64,000 nucleotides of DNA from Lunularia cruciata (lineage: Eukaryota; Streptophyta; Marchantiopsida; Lunulariales; Lunulariaceae), in the NCBI GenBank assembly GCA_948567375.1, contig OX419759.1, forward strand, positions 30,729,493-30,793,492. The letters run 5' to 3'. Of this stretch, positions 32,646-43,464 are shown piece by piece. How positions within the stretch are numbered: the stretch's first letter is position 1; each line of letters starts with the position of its first letter. Under the pieces are notes generated by a model, which was not told where the DNA came from, searched no databases, and was given only the letters and a program-made list of their open reading frames with translations. Made by a program: the position numbers and the translations under genes.

Positions 32646-32812
32646 CTATAGCTAGTTCATCCTTTATATGGTATAAATTGCAGACATGCAATTAAGAATG
32701 GAGCTCAAAACACTTGGCTTCCTAATCTTTGCCCACCATAGAGTATACTATATACTTGGAGTATATAGCTATCTGGAGTTAGAGGGATCTAACTACCAAC
32801 TAGGGAGGAGAT

Positions 32813-33364
32813 TGTGGCACTTAGAGTTCATGTATGACTTATGTGTGAGTTATGCTTCTACAATGTATGATATTAACAATGATATATGTTGTGTAGCAAT
32901 TTATATATGCATAGTAACTATCATAAAATTTGTAGCTTTGAGGCAAGTTTGCTTGGACTCTAGACAGCTAGTGTTAGTAGCCATAGACATTTTGGAGTTA
33001 CTCATGGACTACTTGTTGGTGGTCCAATTTCATGCTAGGACTATTGATCACATGGTGAGACTTGTTGTTTCTTACACCATTTGCACTATCCAATGTGCCA
33101 TCAATGCCATTGTTAGGGCTAGAGACCTAGGTCAAGCAAAGGGGTATACCTTCAAAGTGCATCTCTAGAGAGCTCACTTCTTAGATGTTGAGCTTTCAAG
33201 ATCTTGGCTATGGGATAGAGGCTGGCAATCCTCACGTGGAGTCTCTTAGCTAGAGTGGGTGTGGCTTGACTATAATAAGTGCGTAATTGTTAGTAGATTG
33301 TTGAGTGAAGGATTGAGTACCTATGTGATTTAAGTGTGATTTGAGTGGAAGAAAAATTGATTAT
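32813..33364 (+). repeat. Full LTR of element D
   Basis: It begins TGTGGCACTTAGAGTTCATG, after the polypurine tract TAGGGAGGAGAT (32801-32812). It ends near GATTAT and is followed at once by the start of another LTR copy (33365). Confidence 0.82.
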
Positions 33365-33475
33365 TGTGGCACTTTAGAATTCATGTATGATTTATGTGTG
33401 AGTTGTGTTTCTATAGTGTATGATGTTGACAACAATGTATATTATGTAGTAATCTATATATGCATGACAATTGTT
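33365..33475 (+). repeat. Partial LTR of element D (first 110 bases)
   Basis: TGTGGCACTTTAGAATTCATG... repeats the first 110 or so bases of the LTR at 32813 and then passes into copia G. It is the part missing from the left LTR at 17626. Confidence 0.8.
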
Positions 33476-34560
33476 GATCAACATACTCCACCTTAGCAAG
33501 CAATCAAGGAGCAAGAAAATGCCCAAGTGGTGCATACCAAGCCTTTTGCTCATCAAACAAAATATCACAAGACACATATAGTTTTTACATAGAAGGATCA
33601 TAACATCTATAGCCCTTTTCCTTGAGAGCATAGCCTAAGAATCCACAATACATAGCTTTGGGATTGAGCTTCTTGTGCTTCTCATCTAGAATGCGCACAA
33701 AACACACACAACCAAGAATTTTTAGATGGGAAAAGTCAGTCTTATTACCTATAAACACCTGTATTAGGATGCAGGAAGGAATTGCTAAGGATGGACATCT
33801 TTTTATCATGTAAATTGCACATACCATAGCTTCTACCCAATAGTTTTAGGCACATGAGTCTCATTAAGCATAGCATATGCAGCCTTGGTTATATGATGGT
33901 TATATGAGCCTTATGAGCCTTATATGAGCCTTGCATGTAGCAACTCCATTCTATTATGGATTGTAGTTATAGCTCAATTGGCATTGGATGCCATGGTGTT
34001 GCAAAAATGTTGTGAATTTTGTGGATAGTTATTCACCACCTCCATCTGACCTGAATTGAAGGATATAATGTCCGGATTGCTTCTCTTCAAGGTTCTTAAA
34101 GGTTTGAAACTTGGAAACTCCACACATTTACGCTTCAAAAAATACACCCCAGTAAGTCTGGAGAAATCATCTATGAAGGACACAAAGTACAAAAAACCAT
34201 TCAAGCGGGATGTTGAAGCTGTCCATTCATCATTGTGCACCAACTCAAGTAGTTTGGTGCCACATTTTCCTTGGTGATTGGAGTGCTGCCTAGCCTATTT
34301 GCCAAACTGACAAGCTGGGCAAATCTCTATACCATCACTACTTGTAAACTGCAGAAGACCTATTACTACAATAGTGTTTGGTAGATTCTTCAACTTTTGG
34401 ACATTCATGTGGCCAAGGCGCTTATGCCAAATCTGCATATCAATCACCTAAGGTCCACTCTGTCCATACATTGCTGCCTGAATCTGAGGCATTATGATGT
34501 CTAGTTTGTACAACCTACCACATCTACTCCTTGTAGCTATCACTATCTATGTAAGTATAC
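33476..34560 (-). pseudogene. Integrase of copia G
   Basis: Minus-strand words in order from high to low coordinate: NGFLYFVSFIDDFSRLTGVY, SNPDIISFNSGQ (second Asp changed to Asn), VCAIYMIKRCPSLAIP, HLKILGCVCFV, KLNPKAMYCGFLGY and KGYRCYDPS. The Glu part lies in the frameshifted stretch near 33900, which also holds an ATATGAGCCTT short duplication. The frame runs out at the D junction near 33476. Confidence 0.82.
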
Positions 34561-36600
34561 TCTAAATCACACAACCATTGAGATTGAACAAAACTTGATT
34601 TCCTAACAGTACCAGCTTGCCTATTGAGACAAGATTGCGAGTAATGGTTGATACAAAGAGAACATCACGTAGTGTTGAGATCTCACACTTTAAGGCGATA
34701 ACAAGCACTTTACCTTTATGAGTGATTTGATGTTGGGTATCATTACTTGTAACAACAACAGCGGGATGTTGAATTGGTTTGAGATGATCGAACCAATCTT
34801 GATGGGATGTCATGTGATTGTTGGATCAAGAATCAATGTATCACTCCTCAGCTAGGTAGGCTGCACCATAGTCTCCATGACATAAGTCATTGTCAATAGA
34901 CTTTCTTCTCCAAGATCATCACAGTCATCACGGAGTATGAAATCCTATTCAGCAATGTAGCCTCAACAAGCATTATGGTGTTGTTACCACTTCTTATAGT
35001 CATGAGCAAAGTGGCTCTTTTCACCACAATAGTTAAACCACCCAAGGGGAATGTAGTCTTTGCTCTTGTTTGAAACTTGACTTTGTTGTGGTTGGGTTGG
35101 TCCATGGTAAAAATTTGGAGGTTGATGTTGATGTTCACAAGCACTTCTGCCATTACCATTGTGTCAAAAATTCCCACGTCCAAAGTTACATTTGGGGCCT
35201 CTACCTCTACTTGCCTGCAAATAGAGCCTGATATTGTTGTTGCAAATTTGAGGAAGACCATTGGTTTCTTGTCAATCGCATTTCTTCATTTACCAACAAG
35301 GAGGCCAGATCTTGAAATGAAGGAGAAGTCTCACACACAGCAATCAACACCTAAAAAGATTGGCACTCAGAACCCAATCCTTGTAAGGTCATCATGGTCG
35401 AATTGTGACTCCAATGCTACTAAGTTGGTCAACAATACTCCTTATGGATAGAATGTACTCGCTCATTGATTGTGATCCCTTCTTGACAGCATTGAGCTTT
35501 TGTTTCAACTACAACTTGTGTGCCTTTGAAGATATCTCAAACACCTTCCCAATTTCCTGCCATGCACTTGTGACATCTATGCATCTTGAACATGGCCACA
35601 CATAGAGGCCTCTTCTTGACAGCATTGAGCTTCTATTCAATTGCAACTTTTGTGCCTTGGCAAATGTCTCAAACACCTCCAATTGCTTGTGAGGCACCTT
35701 GTGGCACCTCTACATCTTGAACATAGCCACACATAGAGGCAGAAATGGAAATTCTAAGGTAATGCAAGACTTAGTTAGCTTGCTTCTTCCATTTCCTCAA
35801 TTTGGAGCTCTTATCATCTCCTAATTCCATCTACTCCCATGTGACAATCTCCCATAGTCCTTTTCCCATAAGGAAATGCTTCATGTGCAATTTCCATACA
35901 ACATAGTTGCCCTTGTCAAACTTCTCTCTTGTGATAAAGCTCACACTAAATTTAGCCATGGTTGATCAATACTCAAAAAGGAGAGTGAAATTCTCATTTT
36001 TCTACTCCAAAACAGCATAACCTTGTTATGCATGATATCAACTCTGCTCCTAACTCTGAATATGCACATCAGTTGACCCTGAAAGAAAGACAAGAAAGTC
36101 AAGAATCTATCATGAAATGTAGGGAAAACACCCTTTCAAAGGGCAACAGACAAAAAGAGACCTTTGTGATAGTGATCAAAGGCAAAACATGCCAACAAAA
36201 TCAAGAAAACCAAGGATCTAAGAGTTTGAAGGCAAAAATCAAAGTGACCCCTTAAAAATTAAAACTTTTTGCTAATGTTCTTTCCTACACAAGGAATCTA
36301 GGTAGGTTCCACTTGGAAGATATTGGCCTTCAAAGAATCAGTCATCAAAAGCTCAGATTGTGCTGAAACTTGGTGGGCAACTAAATTTGAGACTTCCAAA
36401 TAAGACCATTCTTTAGGGTATGGGTGATGTCATTTTGGTCAAAAAAAATCTTGGCTCTCAAAAACATGATGGAAGTTTTGTCAATGCAGACTATCGGCCA
36501 TCATTTGGCTAATGGAATTTTGAGTTCAGCAACACGTCTTGCTACTGCAACACAATCAGGATTGTTGTCTCCAAGCTGCACTTCTCTTGCTTGCCTTGTA
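34561..36600 (-). pseudogene. gag, protease and pre-integrase of copia G
   Basis: Gag begins near 36000 on the minus strand (after PBS at 36638-36647) and has low-quality frames. A zinc-knuckle remnant lies at about 35000-35040 (CNYCGEKSHFAHD in one frame). The protease end and pre-integrase are in 34562-34813: TSHQDWFDHLKP, CEISTLRDVLFVSTITRNLV. 35480-35740 contains a tandem duplication (CTTCTTGACAGCATTGAGCTT occurs twice, about 130 bases apart). Confidence 0.7.
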
Positions 36601-36637
36601 CTAGAATACATGTAGGGCACTCCGTGCTCTCTATCAC

Positions 36638-36647
36638 TTTGATACCA
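36638..36647 (-). promoter_or_regulatory. Primer-binding site of element G
   Basis: TTTGATACCA on the plus strand is the complement of a PBS TGGTATCAAA, directly inside the LTR. Confidence 0.75.
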
Positions 36648-36913
36648 TGTCAAGAAAATTAGTGCAAGCACAAGAGAGAGAGTGGAGATATATCAAGAGA
36701 ATAATCTAGGTAGGCAGTGCCCCTTAATATATATACAGATCTGAGAACAAAGCATACACACAAAGTAGGGTAGGCTAAGAACCTAGTGCCCCATATAGGT
36801 GCCGGCTTTCTAACTAACTCTATAACAAGTGTACTAAGTGAGAACAAAATGCTATACAAGTTCAGTCTAATGAGGAACTAGTTTACACCTATAGAGAGAT
36901 TGGAATCTCAATA
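36648..36913 (-). repeat. 5' LTR of element G
   Basis: TGTCAAGAAAATTAG to GGAATCTCAATA. It matches 15831-16186 apart from the microsatellite. GAGAA follows at 36914-36918. Confidence 0.88.
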
Positions 36914-38673
36914 GAGAAGCCTTTAGTCCAAGTTTCTCAACTTGTAGGAAATTTATTCCTTACTTTATCTAGTAATATTTCTACTCCTTTGCTAGAAAAA
37001 ATGGTCAGTCAACCAAGTAATTTAGATGAGGCTACAAGTAGTAAATCTCAGCCTGAACAGAAAAGTAAATGTACAAGGGTTAAATTTCCAGTGAGACATT
37101 TTCAAGTTGAAGGTATTTTAGCCCAACACCATGCATCCAAGAAAAAGAACCAAATTCTCTAGAGGAATCAATACATCATGGAGATTGGGTGCAAGCCATG
37201 GAGCTTGAAGTTGCAACACTAAATTAGCAGCAAACATGGGAACTTGTGCACTTACCTCTTGCTAAGAAGGCAAATTGCTACATGTGGATTTTTAAAGTCA
37301 AGAGAAATTCTAATGATTCAGTGAGTAGGTACAAGGGAAGACTTGTGGCAAAGGGCTACTCACATCAATATGAAAGTGATTCTGATGAAATTTTAGCCTT
37401 GTTGCCAAGATGTCATCAATTCAAAGTCTCTCTATGTTAGCCATCTTCAAAAGTGGAAGCTCTATCAGCTGGACTTCAGTAATGCTTTCCTTAATGAAGA
37501 TTTGGAGGAAGAGGTATACATGATCCAACCACCTGTTCATGAAGATCCAAGATATCCAAAAAAAAATTCTTTATTAGAAAAAATCTCTATATGGACTTAA
37601 GCAAGCTCCACGAGCTTGGAATGCAAAGATAAATTCCTATCTCTAATCCGTTGGATTCAGAGTGTGCATTTGAGACTCATTGCTACACAGACTACAAGCT
37701 GGTGACAAGATAATTTTAGTACTCATCTATATTGATGAGCTAATCATCACCGATCATTGTCAAGATCTTATTTGGCAAGTACAAGATTAGCCAATTGAAG
37801 GGAGAGTTCAACATGAAAGACTTGGGTGAACTCAAATATACTTTTTGGGTATTGAGTTTATTCAAGATGGCAATGACCTTTGGTTACTACAACATGAATA
37901 TTCTTTCAACATGTTGGAGAATTTTGGTAAGATGGTGAATAAGCATATTTCTACTCCTCTCCCAACTTCTGTTAAGTTAAGTGCCAAAGATGGTGGGTTG
38001 TTGGCTAACCCAAATATGTATAGACAGATCGTTGAAAGACTGGTGTATTTGACGTTTACAAGACCAGATCTAAGCTCCGTAGTTGGACTGGTGAGTCAAT
38101 TTGTGCAAGCACAAAGGAAGCCACATCTTGATATGGTTAGAAAATTTTTAAGTTATGTGAAGTCTACCATCTAGTTTGGTCTTCACTATTCAGCAGGTGG
38201 GTTACCCATTTTCCAAGGTTTCACTAATGCAGATTGGGCAGGAAGTGCTCAAGATATAAGATCAACATCAGGTTATGTTTTCAACCTTAGAAGTTTTACA
38301 ATTAGTTGGTCATCAAAGAAGCAACCTACTGTTGCTTTATCATCAACAGGAGCAGAATATAGAGTTACATCTAATGCTACACGTGAGTCTGTTTGGCTTC
38401 AGGGATATCTATTTCATGATCTTATAATCTTAAATACCGTTAACATCAACAGTTTAAACTTGCTAGCAATCTTTTATTTCATGTCGGGACCAAACATATG
38501 GACGTCCAGTATAATTTCAATAGAGAAAAGGTATTGGCTGGATAAATAGACCTGCAAAATATTCTTATAGATGAGCAAGTCGCACGAATTTTCACCAAAA
38601 CTTTACCTAGAGATAAATTTGAATATTTCATATCCCATCTAAGATAAAGATATTGAATTAGCTTGAGGGAGAG
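36914..38673 (+). pseudogene. Reverse transcriptase and RNase H of copia E
   Basis: This continues E after the G insertion. RT: MWIFKVKRNSNDSVSRYKGR, LVAKGYSHQY, FSNAFLNEDLEEEVYMIQPP, KQAPRAW. The catalytic box reads Tyr-Ile-Asp-Glu at about 37728-37739, where YVDD is expected. The open frame 37845-38174 has GIEFIQDGNDLWLLQHEYS. RNase H: ADWAGSAQDIRSTSGY, SLSSTGAEYR and ARIFTKTLPRDKFEYF, ending with a stop near 38645. GCTTGAGGGAGAG before 38674 is the polypurine tract. Confidence 0.88.
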
Positions 38674-38970
<297 letters not shown>

Positions 38971-39688
38971 CTCTCATTTTTCGCTTTTATATATTAGAAT
39001 GCTTTCAACGGAGTGTAGATGAAGAGCGGAGTCTTAATATTTTGGAACCTATTTGACAAAAGTGGGTAGAGTCCGACAGTTGTGGCAGCAGAGGTCTTTA
39101 CTTTTCCTCTTTTCCTCGTGTTGGCTACGCGGCCGCCCTTTTTATCTAAACGAGTACTATCTGGAAGATAAAGTGCACAAGGAGACCAATAGGCAAATTC
39201 CCCAGTTGACTACGAAAGCATAGTCCAACATTCATGAGCGTGCGATGTAATTCGATGATAGTAATCCAAAGGGCTCTCCAGAAGGCTTCGGTTGACATGC
39301 AAAGCGATCAGCACCAGATGATCACCATAAATTCGGCATCATAACTCCGTGCACGTATGTTGTTGGTTCCTGTAGATCTTCGTGCAGTCACCTACTCTTG
39401 CAGCAATTTCATACCTCACTCTGTTTGGAGAGCATGTGGAACAGTATTACTCTTCCAGTATGTTACTCTTGGTCGACTTGACGATTACATCTTAAATGGT
39501 ATGTCGATAAATGATATGTATATGTTGCAGCTGCACGGGATCAAAAAAGTGGACCATCGACAAAAAACTTTAATTCCAATGCTCCACGGTGTCTCCAGAT
39601 CCTCCCTGTTTATAAATTGCATGAACTCTTTCCATTTGGCGATGTAGAGTAGTCAAACTTTCAGACAAAGTACTGTCCGGGGCTCCCT
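38971..39688 (+). promoter_or_regulatory. Upstream region of the lipase gene
   Basis: 718 bases with higher GC and no transposon match. TATAAATT at 39612-39619 lies about 70 bases before the ATG and is a plausible TATA box. Several TTGAC cores (about 39206, 39291 and 39477), the binding core of WRKY factors, are present, but such short words also occur by chance. No clear upstream exon is seen. Confidence 0.5.
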
Positions 39689-41509
39689 ATGGCGAGCTCC
39701 AGCTCTATTCTCGCTGTTGGGACTGGATATTCTGCCCAATTGTCTAGATATCCTCCCCAGTTGTTTTCTCAGATCAAATTCGCTCGAGGGGTTGTGTATG
39801 AACGGAATAGAGATGGCTCACTTTTCAAGCTTAGGAGGAGAATCGGTGACACGAAAGAACGGATGCGGACAATCACAACCAACAGAAGCGAGGATACGAG
39901 CCCATTAACGAGTCTGACAGACACCGACAGTGGAACCTCAGTAGCTTCCAATGATCTACAATTCTATCCAAGAGAGGATCTACGGCGCCGTCTTAACGAC
40001 AATCGCAGAGTTGCGAAAGTTTTTAATTCCGCAACATCTTGTGACAATGTTGCGAAAATCAAGGCGTCTGATGATTCAGAATTACATCCGTTTCACGATA
40101 TCGAATTTGGCGACAGGTGGAAGGAAATACAAGGGTCTAGCAATTGGGAAGGTATGCTGGACCCAATAGACCCAGCTTTACGTGGAGAGCTAATCCGTTA
40201 CGGTGAGCTTGCTCAAGCGACATACGATGCTTTCGACAATGATAGCCACTCCAGATTTCGTGGCAGTTGCAAGTTTAACAGGCTTCGTTTACTCGAGCAA
40301 GTGGAACTTGAGAATCGGGGGTATGAAGTGACCCACTACCTTTACTCCACGGCCAGTAAGCGCCTTACGAAGGTGTATCAGAAACCTTTGGTAGAAAGGG
40401 AAGACAAGTGGAGCGAAGACTCCAACTGGATAGGCTTTGTTGCAGTTTCTGTGGATCCGGCAGAGATTTCTAGGCTGGGGAGGCGAGATATAGTTATCGC
40501 GTGGAGAGGAACTGTGACAGACTTTGAATGGACGGAGCACTTCGAGAATGCTTTCATACCCAAGGGTCTAGATCCTCACGGACCTCGAAAGGGTCAGGAT
40601 TTCAAGACCAACCTGAAGGTAGAAGATACCTTTCTTGATATGTACCAGACTAAAAACCCGAATTCACGATACAACCGGACCAGTGCCCAGGAACAGGTTA
40701 CTGCAGCAGTCCAGGAGTTGTTGCAGAAGTACAGGGACTGTACGAGTGATATCAGTATTACGATCGTCGGGCACAGCATGGGAGCTGCACTCGCCACGCT
40801 GTGTGCATATGACCTCGCAGAATCGGGAGTTAACCGATGCTCAGGGAAGGATACAGCGGAAGAAATTGTACCGATTGTTGTTTATGCCTATGCATCACCC
40901 AGGGTAGGCAACAACGCATTCAGGGATCGGGTGCTGGAGCTTGGAGTGAAGGTGCTGCGGGTGGTGAACGTGAATGACGTCATCCCCTACGCGCCTGGCC
41001 TAATGTTCAACGAGAACTTCGAATTTCTACATTCTTGTAACCAGTCAGGAGTGAACAAATGGCTGAAACCAATGAATTGCCTTTTGGATTTGCTGCCCAT
41101 CACCTTCACTCACGTCGGGGTGGAGCTGGAGCTGAACAACTTGCACTCACCGTTCCTCAGGAAACGCTCTGTGAACAGGTTGAATCTGCACAACCTTGAA
41201 GCCTACCTTCATCTTCTCGATGGTTTTGTTGCCACTGGTGTTCCCTTCACACCCTCTGGCAGGCGTGACTTTGCTCTGGTAAACAAGTTTTCCAGTCTCT
41301 TGAGACCTTCCTATCAAGTCCCCCACTTCTGGTTGCAAGAGAAGAACAAGGGGCTTGTCAAAGATGCAAATGGTCACTGGATCCCCAAAGAACGAGAACT
41401 AGAGGACATCCCCAACGTTGACTGCTGGGGTGGAAGCAACCAGAGTCTGTTCGCTGAGTTAGAACGCATTCAGGACAATCGTTCATCACCAACAGCAGAT
41501 CCTGAGTGA
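39689..41509 (+). CDS. Plastid-type class 3 lipase, phospholipase A1-I family
   Basis: An intronless 606-residue ORF. It hydrolyses acyl chains (sn-1) from galactolipids or phospholipids in known relatives; plastid relatives supply fatty acid for jasmonate and stress responses. An N-terminal Ser/Arg-rich stretch of about 100 residues lacks a lipase fold and fits a transit peptide. The lipase region starts about WEGMLDPIDPALRGELIRYG. LGRRDIVIAWRGT covers 263-275. The nucleophile elbow GHSMG has Ser363; Asp430 lies in NVNDVIPY and His501 in LHNLEAYLHLLDGF. It ends with KNKGLVKDANGHWIPKER, usual for the family. It is slightly longer than the approximately 530-residue relatives. The ATG at 39689 is the first in the frame after the TATA-like box. 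No stops or frameshifts; base use differs clearly from the flanks. Confidence 0.95.
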   Translation: MASSSSILAVGTGYSAQLSRYPPQLFSQIKFARGVVYERNRDGSLFKLRRRIGDTKERMRTITTNRSEDTSPLTSLTDTDSGTSVASNDLQFYPREDLRRRLNDNRRVAKVFNSATSCDNVAKIKASDDSELHPFHDIEFGDRWKEIQGSSNWEGMLDPIDPALRGELIRYGELAQATYDAFDNDSHSRFRGSCKFNRLRLLEQVELENRGYEVTHYLYSTASKRLTKVYQKPLVEREDKWSEDSNWIGFVAVSVDPAEISRLGRRDIVIAWRGTVTDFEWTEHFENAFIPKGLDPHGPRKGQDFKTNLKVEDTFLDMYQTKNPNSRYNRTSAQEQVTAAVQELLQKYRDCTSDISITIVGHSMGAALATLCAYDLAESGVNRCSGKDTAEEIVPIVVYAYASPRVGNNAFRDRVLELGVKVLRVVNVNDVIPYAPGLMFNENFEFLHSCNQSGVNKWLKPMNCLLDLLPITFTHVGVELELNNLHSPFLRKRSVNRLNLHNLEAYLHLLDGFVATGVPFTPSGRRDFALVNKFSSLLRPSYQVPHFWLQEKNKGLVKDANGHWIPKERELEDIPNVDCWGGSNQSLFAELERIQDNRSSPTADPE

Positions 41510-43059
41510 GACATGTGCTGTAGTTACCAATATTTTGGAAACAGTGTATCCACAATGGACTAGCTGGTTTGCGTAGTGAACCTTGTACAATCTGCCCCCT
41601 GAGTGACTGGGATGAGAGTAATATGTATAATGTACAAATTTAATTTCTGAACCACAGTTTGGCATCGTTCTGTGTGCACAGTGACGCACTGTGCATCTAC
41701 GACGGTGATTTTTACATCAGTCCAGCGCCTGCCATGTGATATGCATAATACACAGTGAATGCTCTCTCCCATAGAACTATGTGCCGAAAATAATAGATCT
41801 TTCTTGCGATGGGAACAAACCACTCGTTGTGTGTACATTTTAGTAATTGATTATTGGGGCTGTGGTGATACGTGCCAAAAATCCAGTTCATTATGTTTTA
41901 TTTTTAATCCTAGTATTTTGCAATACTTCCAGTTTACTTGTTTTGTTAGGTCTTGAATTCTTTGCTATGGTGCTTTTAGTGGTTTATGTGAAGCTATTGC
42001 TGTTTTATTTTTCTTTGTCGTTATGATGTTACACATAAGGACTTAAACGGTTTTAGCTTTAACCAATTTGTAGTAGACTGTCAAGGTCGGGCAATTAACA
42101 CTTTGGCTGGTATTATCAAGCGTGCTAACCTTGGTATGGAAGTTATGCATGGACGTAACTAACTCTCACAGCTTATAAATTTCAAACAATACTTTTTTGA
42201 GATTTTATTGACGAAACAACTTCTGAATAGCTTGTAAAAGATGTCCGCTTTCGGCGTAGCATGGATTGCAGTTTTGTACGCATTGCTCTTTAGCTCTCCA
42301 TAATCAAGTCTTTAGCTCCCCATAGTCTGCGCTCGCTTTTGGCAACTTCATGTTCAATCTCGTATATAGGTCAGTCAACAAGATTCATTTGTTCCATAAT
42401 TTCTAATGGAAGGTCCTCCCACAGTATCGCAAGATTTTATAAAAGAACCTGACTCCATGAACAGTTTCTGATTCAACTCCCCCAGTACTGTACATCCTGC
42501 AACCCTGTCGAATTATAGAGAGAACATCATATCCATCGGGTGCCGGTGGATATAACCTTATAACTGCTTTCGCCTTACGAGTCCGCACATTTCTGATTCA
42601 AACTACTACGCCTCCTATGGGAATCCAGTTGCATCATAACCCGTTTCCAGAACCTTCCCTAGTACGTGGCGATACGGCGTGATGCTGCCAGAAACGTGGT
42701 CCATGTCGTGTGATTGCCCAGGACCGTCTGTCATTTCATCTAAAGCATGCGCCAAAATATCTCTTCTGACTCAGGATGTATGGACACATGGATGGACACA
42801 GCAGGAAGTCCATTTGTTCTCAGTCTCCAGTGCTCGAAGGGTTTGTGGTTGGAAGGAAAAGACATGGAACTGTTTCTGCAAATTTAAAAATATTGTATAT
42901 ATGCCAAGCAAAAGATTTGTCTTAGTTGGATAATGCAATACAGTTACTGAATTCTGTATACAGTATACAAGCTACTTTTATTTAGGAAACGGTAAACCCA
43001 CTTCACCTTTTCTTTTCTGTACATCCTTCTCACCCCTCTTATTTTAACACTTCCAGCAA
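41510..43059 (+). other. 3' flank of the lipase gene
   Basis: Untranslated region and intergenic DNA. T-rich stretches near 41990-42020 and several AT-rich words could serve for polyadenylation, but no standard AATAAA is convincing. No coding region is recognised; short frames (for example 42679-42933) show no family features. The base composition stays like that of the gene and not like the retrotransposons. Confidence 0.5.
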
Positions 43060-43464
43060 TCAGAGTGGTTAACCGTGTGAAATCGATCGTTTTCCGCTGC
43101 CATGACATGGTTACAGGATTTCTACATCGTATTCTAGCATTGCAGTAAACCTCATAACGCAGCGAGAGTGATTTGGTTGGAATTTACATCATGGATTGCA
43201 AGCCCTGGGGCCCCTGCTACTTGACCCTCAAGATCCGAGCAAAACAGACCAGTATTCTATATTGCTACTAATCTGTACACCAAGTCCTCGGGAGACGGGG
43301 CCTTCTACGTTACTCACAACATCCCGGCGAACAAGACCTGGAATATATATAGTTACTAATCTGTCCACTAGGGTTACTTTGGGTTTAATTTATACCGCAC
43401 ACATAAGTACCGCTTGGAGTCCCGGGCGGTGAGGAACATTACCTATTGGTTAATTCTACACTTC
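43060..43464 (-). repeat. 3' LTR of H1 (CpG-rich copy)
   Basis: It aligns with 48720-49013: GGATTGCAAGCCC versus AGATTGCAAGTCC, ACCCTCAAGAT in both, and ACACATAAGTACCGCTTGGAGTC versus ACACATAAATACTGCTCGGAGTT. Many CpG here are TpG or CpA in the other copy. The outer boundary is approximate. Confidence 0.6.

Larger units (their letters stand above)
17626..33475 (+). mobile_element. Ty3/gypsy element D carrying a DNA methyltransferase and PHD finger
   Basis: Order on the plus strand: partial LTR, leader (split by element B), gag with a zinc-knuckle remnant, protease end, cytosine-C5 methyltransferase, truncated reverse transcriptase, RNase H, integrase, PHD finger, polypurine tract (32801-32812), full LTR (32813-33364), and the first 110 bases of a further LTR (33365-33475). 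It sits inside copia G. All coding parts are broken by stops and frameshifts. A second, inverted member of the family is at 4378-6152. Confidence 0.82.

Noticed and set aside
39101-39660. Upstream exon of the lipase (frame 39357-39647)
   Set aside because: It ends in a stop before the ATG, lacks similarity to the lipase family, and there is no need for a splice join since the main ORF is complete.
40289-41377. Minus-strand and shifted frames in the lipase gene
   Set aside because: They overlap a continuous, motif-complete lipase frame.
42679-42933. 84-codon frame downstream of the lipase
   Set aside because: No recognisable family, no repeat match, length within chance expectation.
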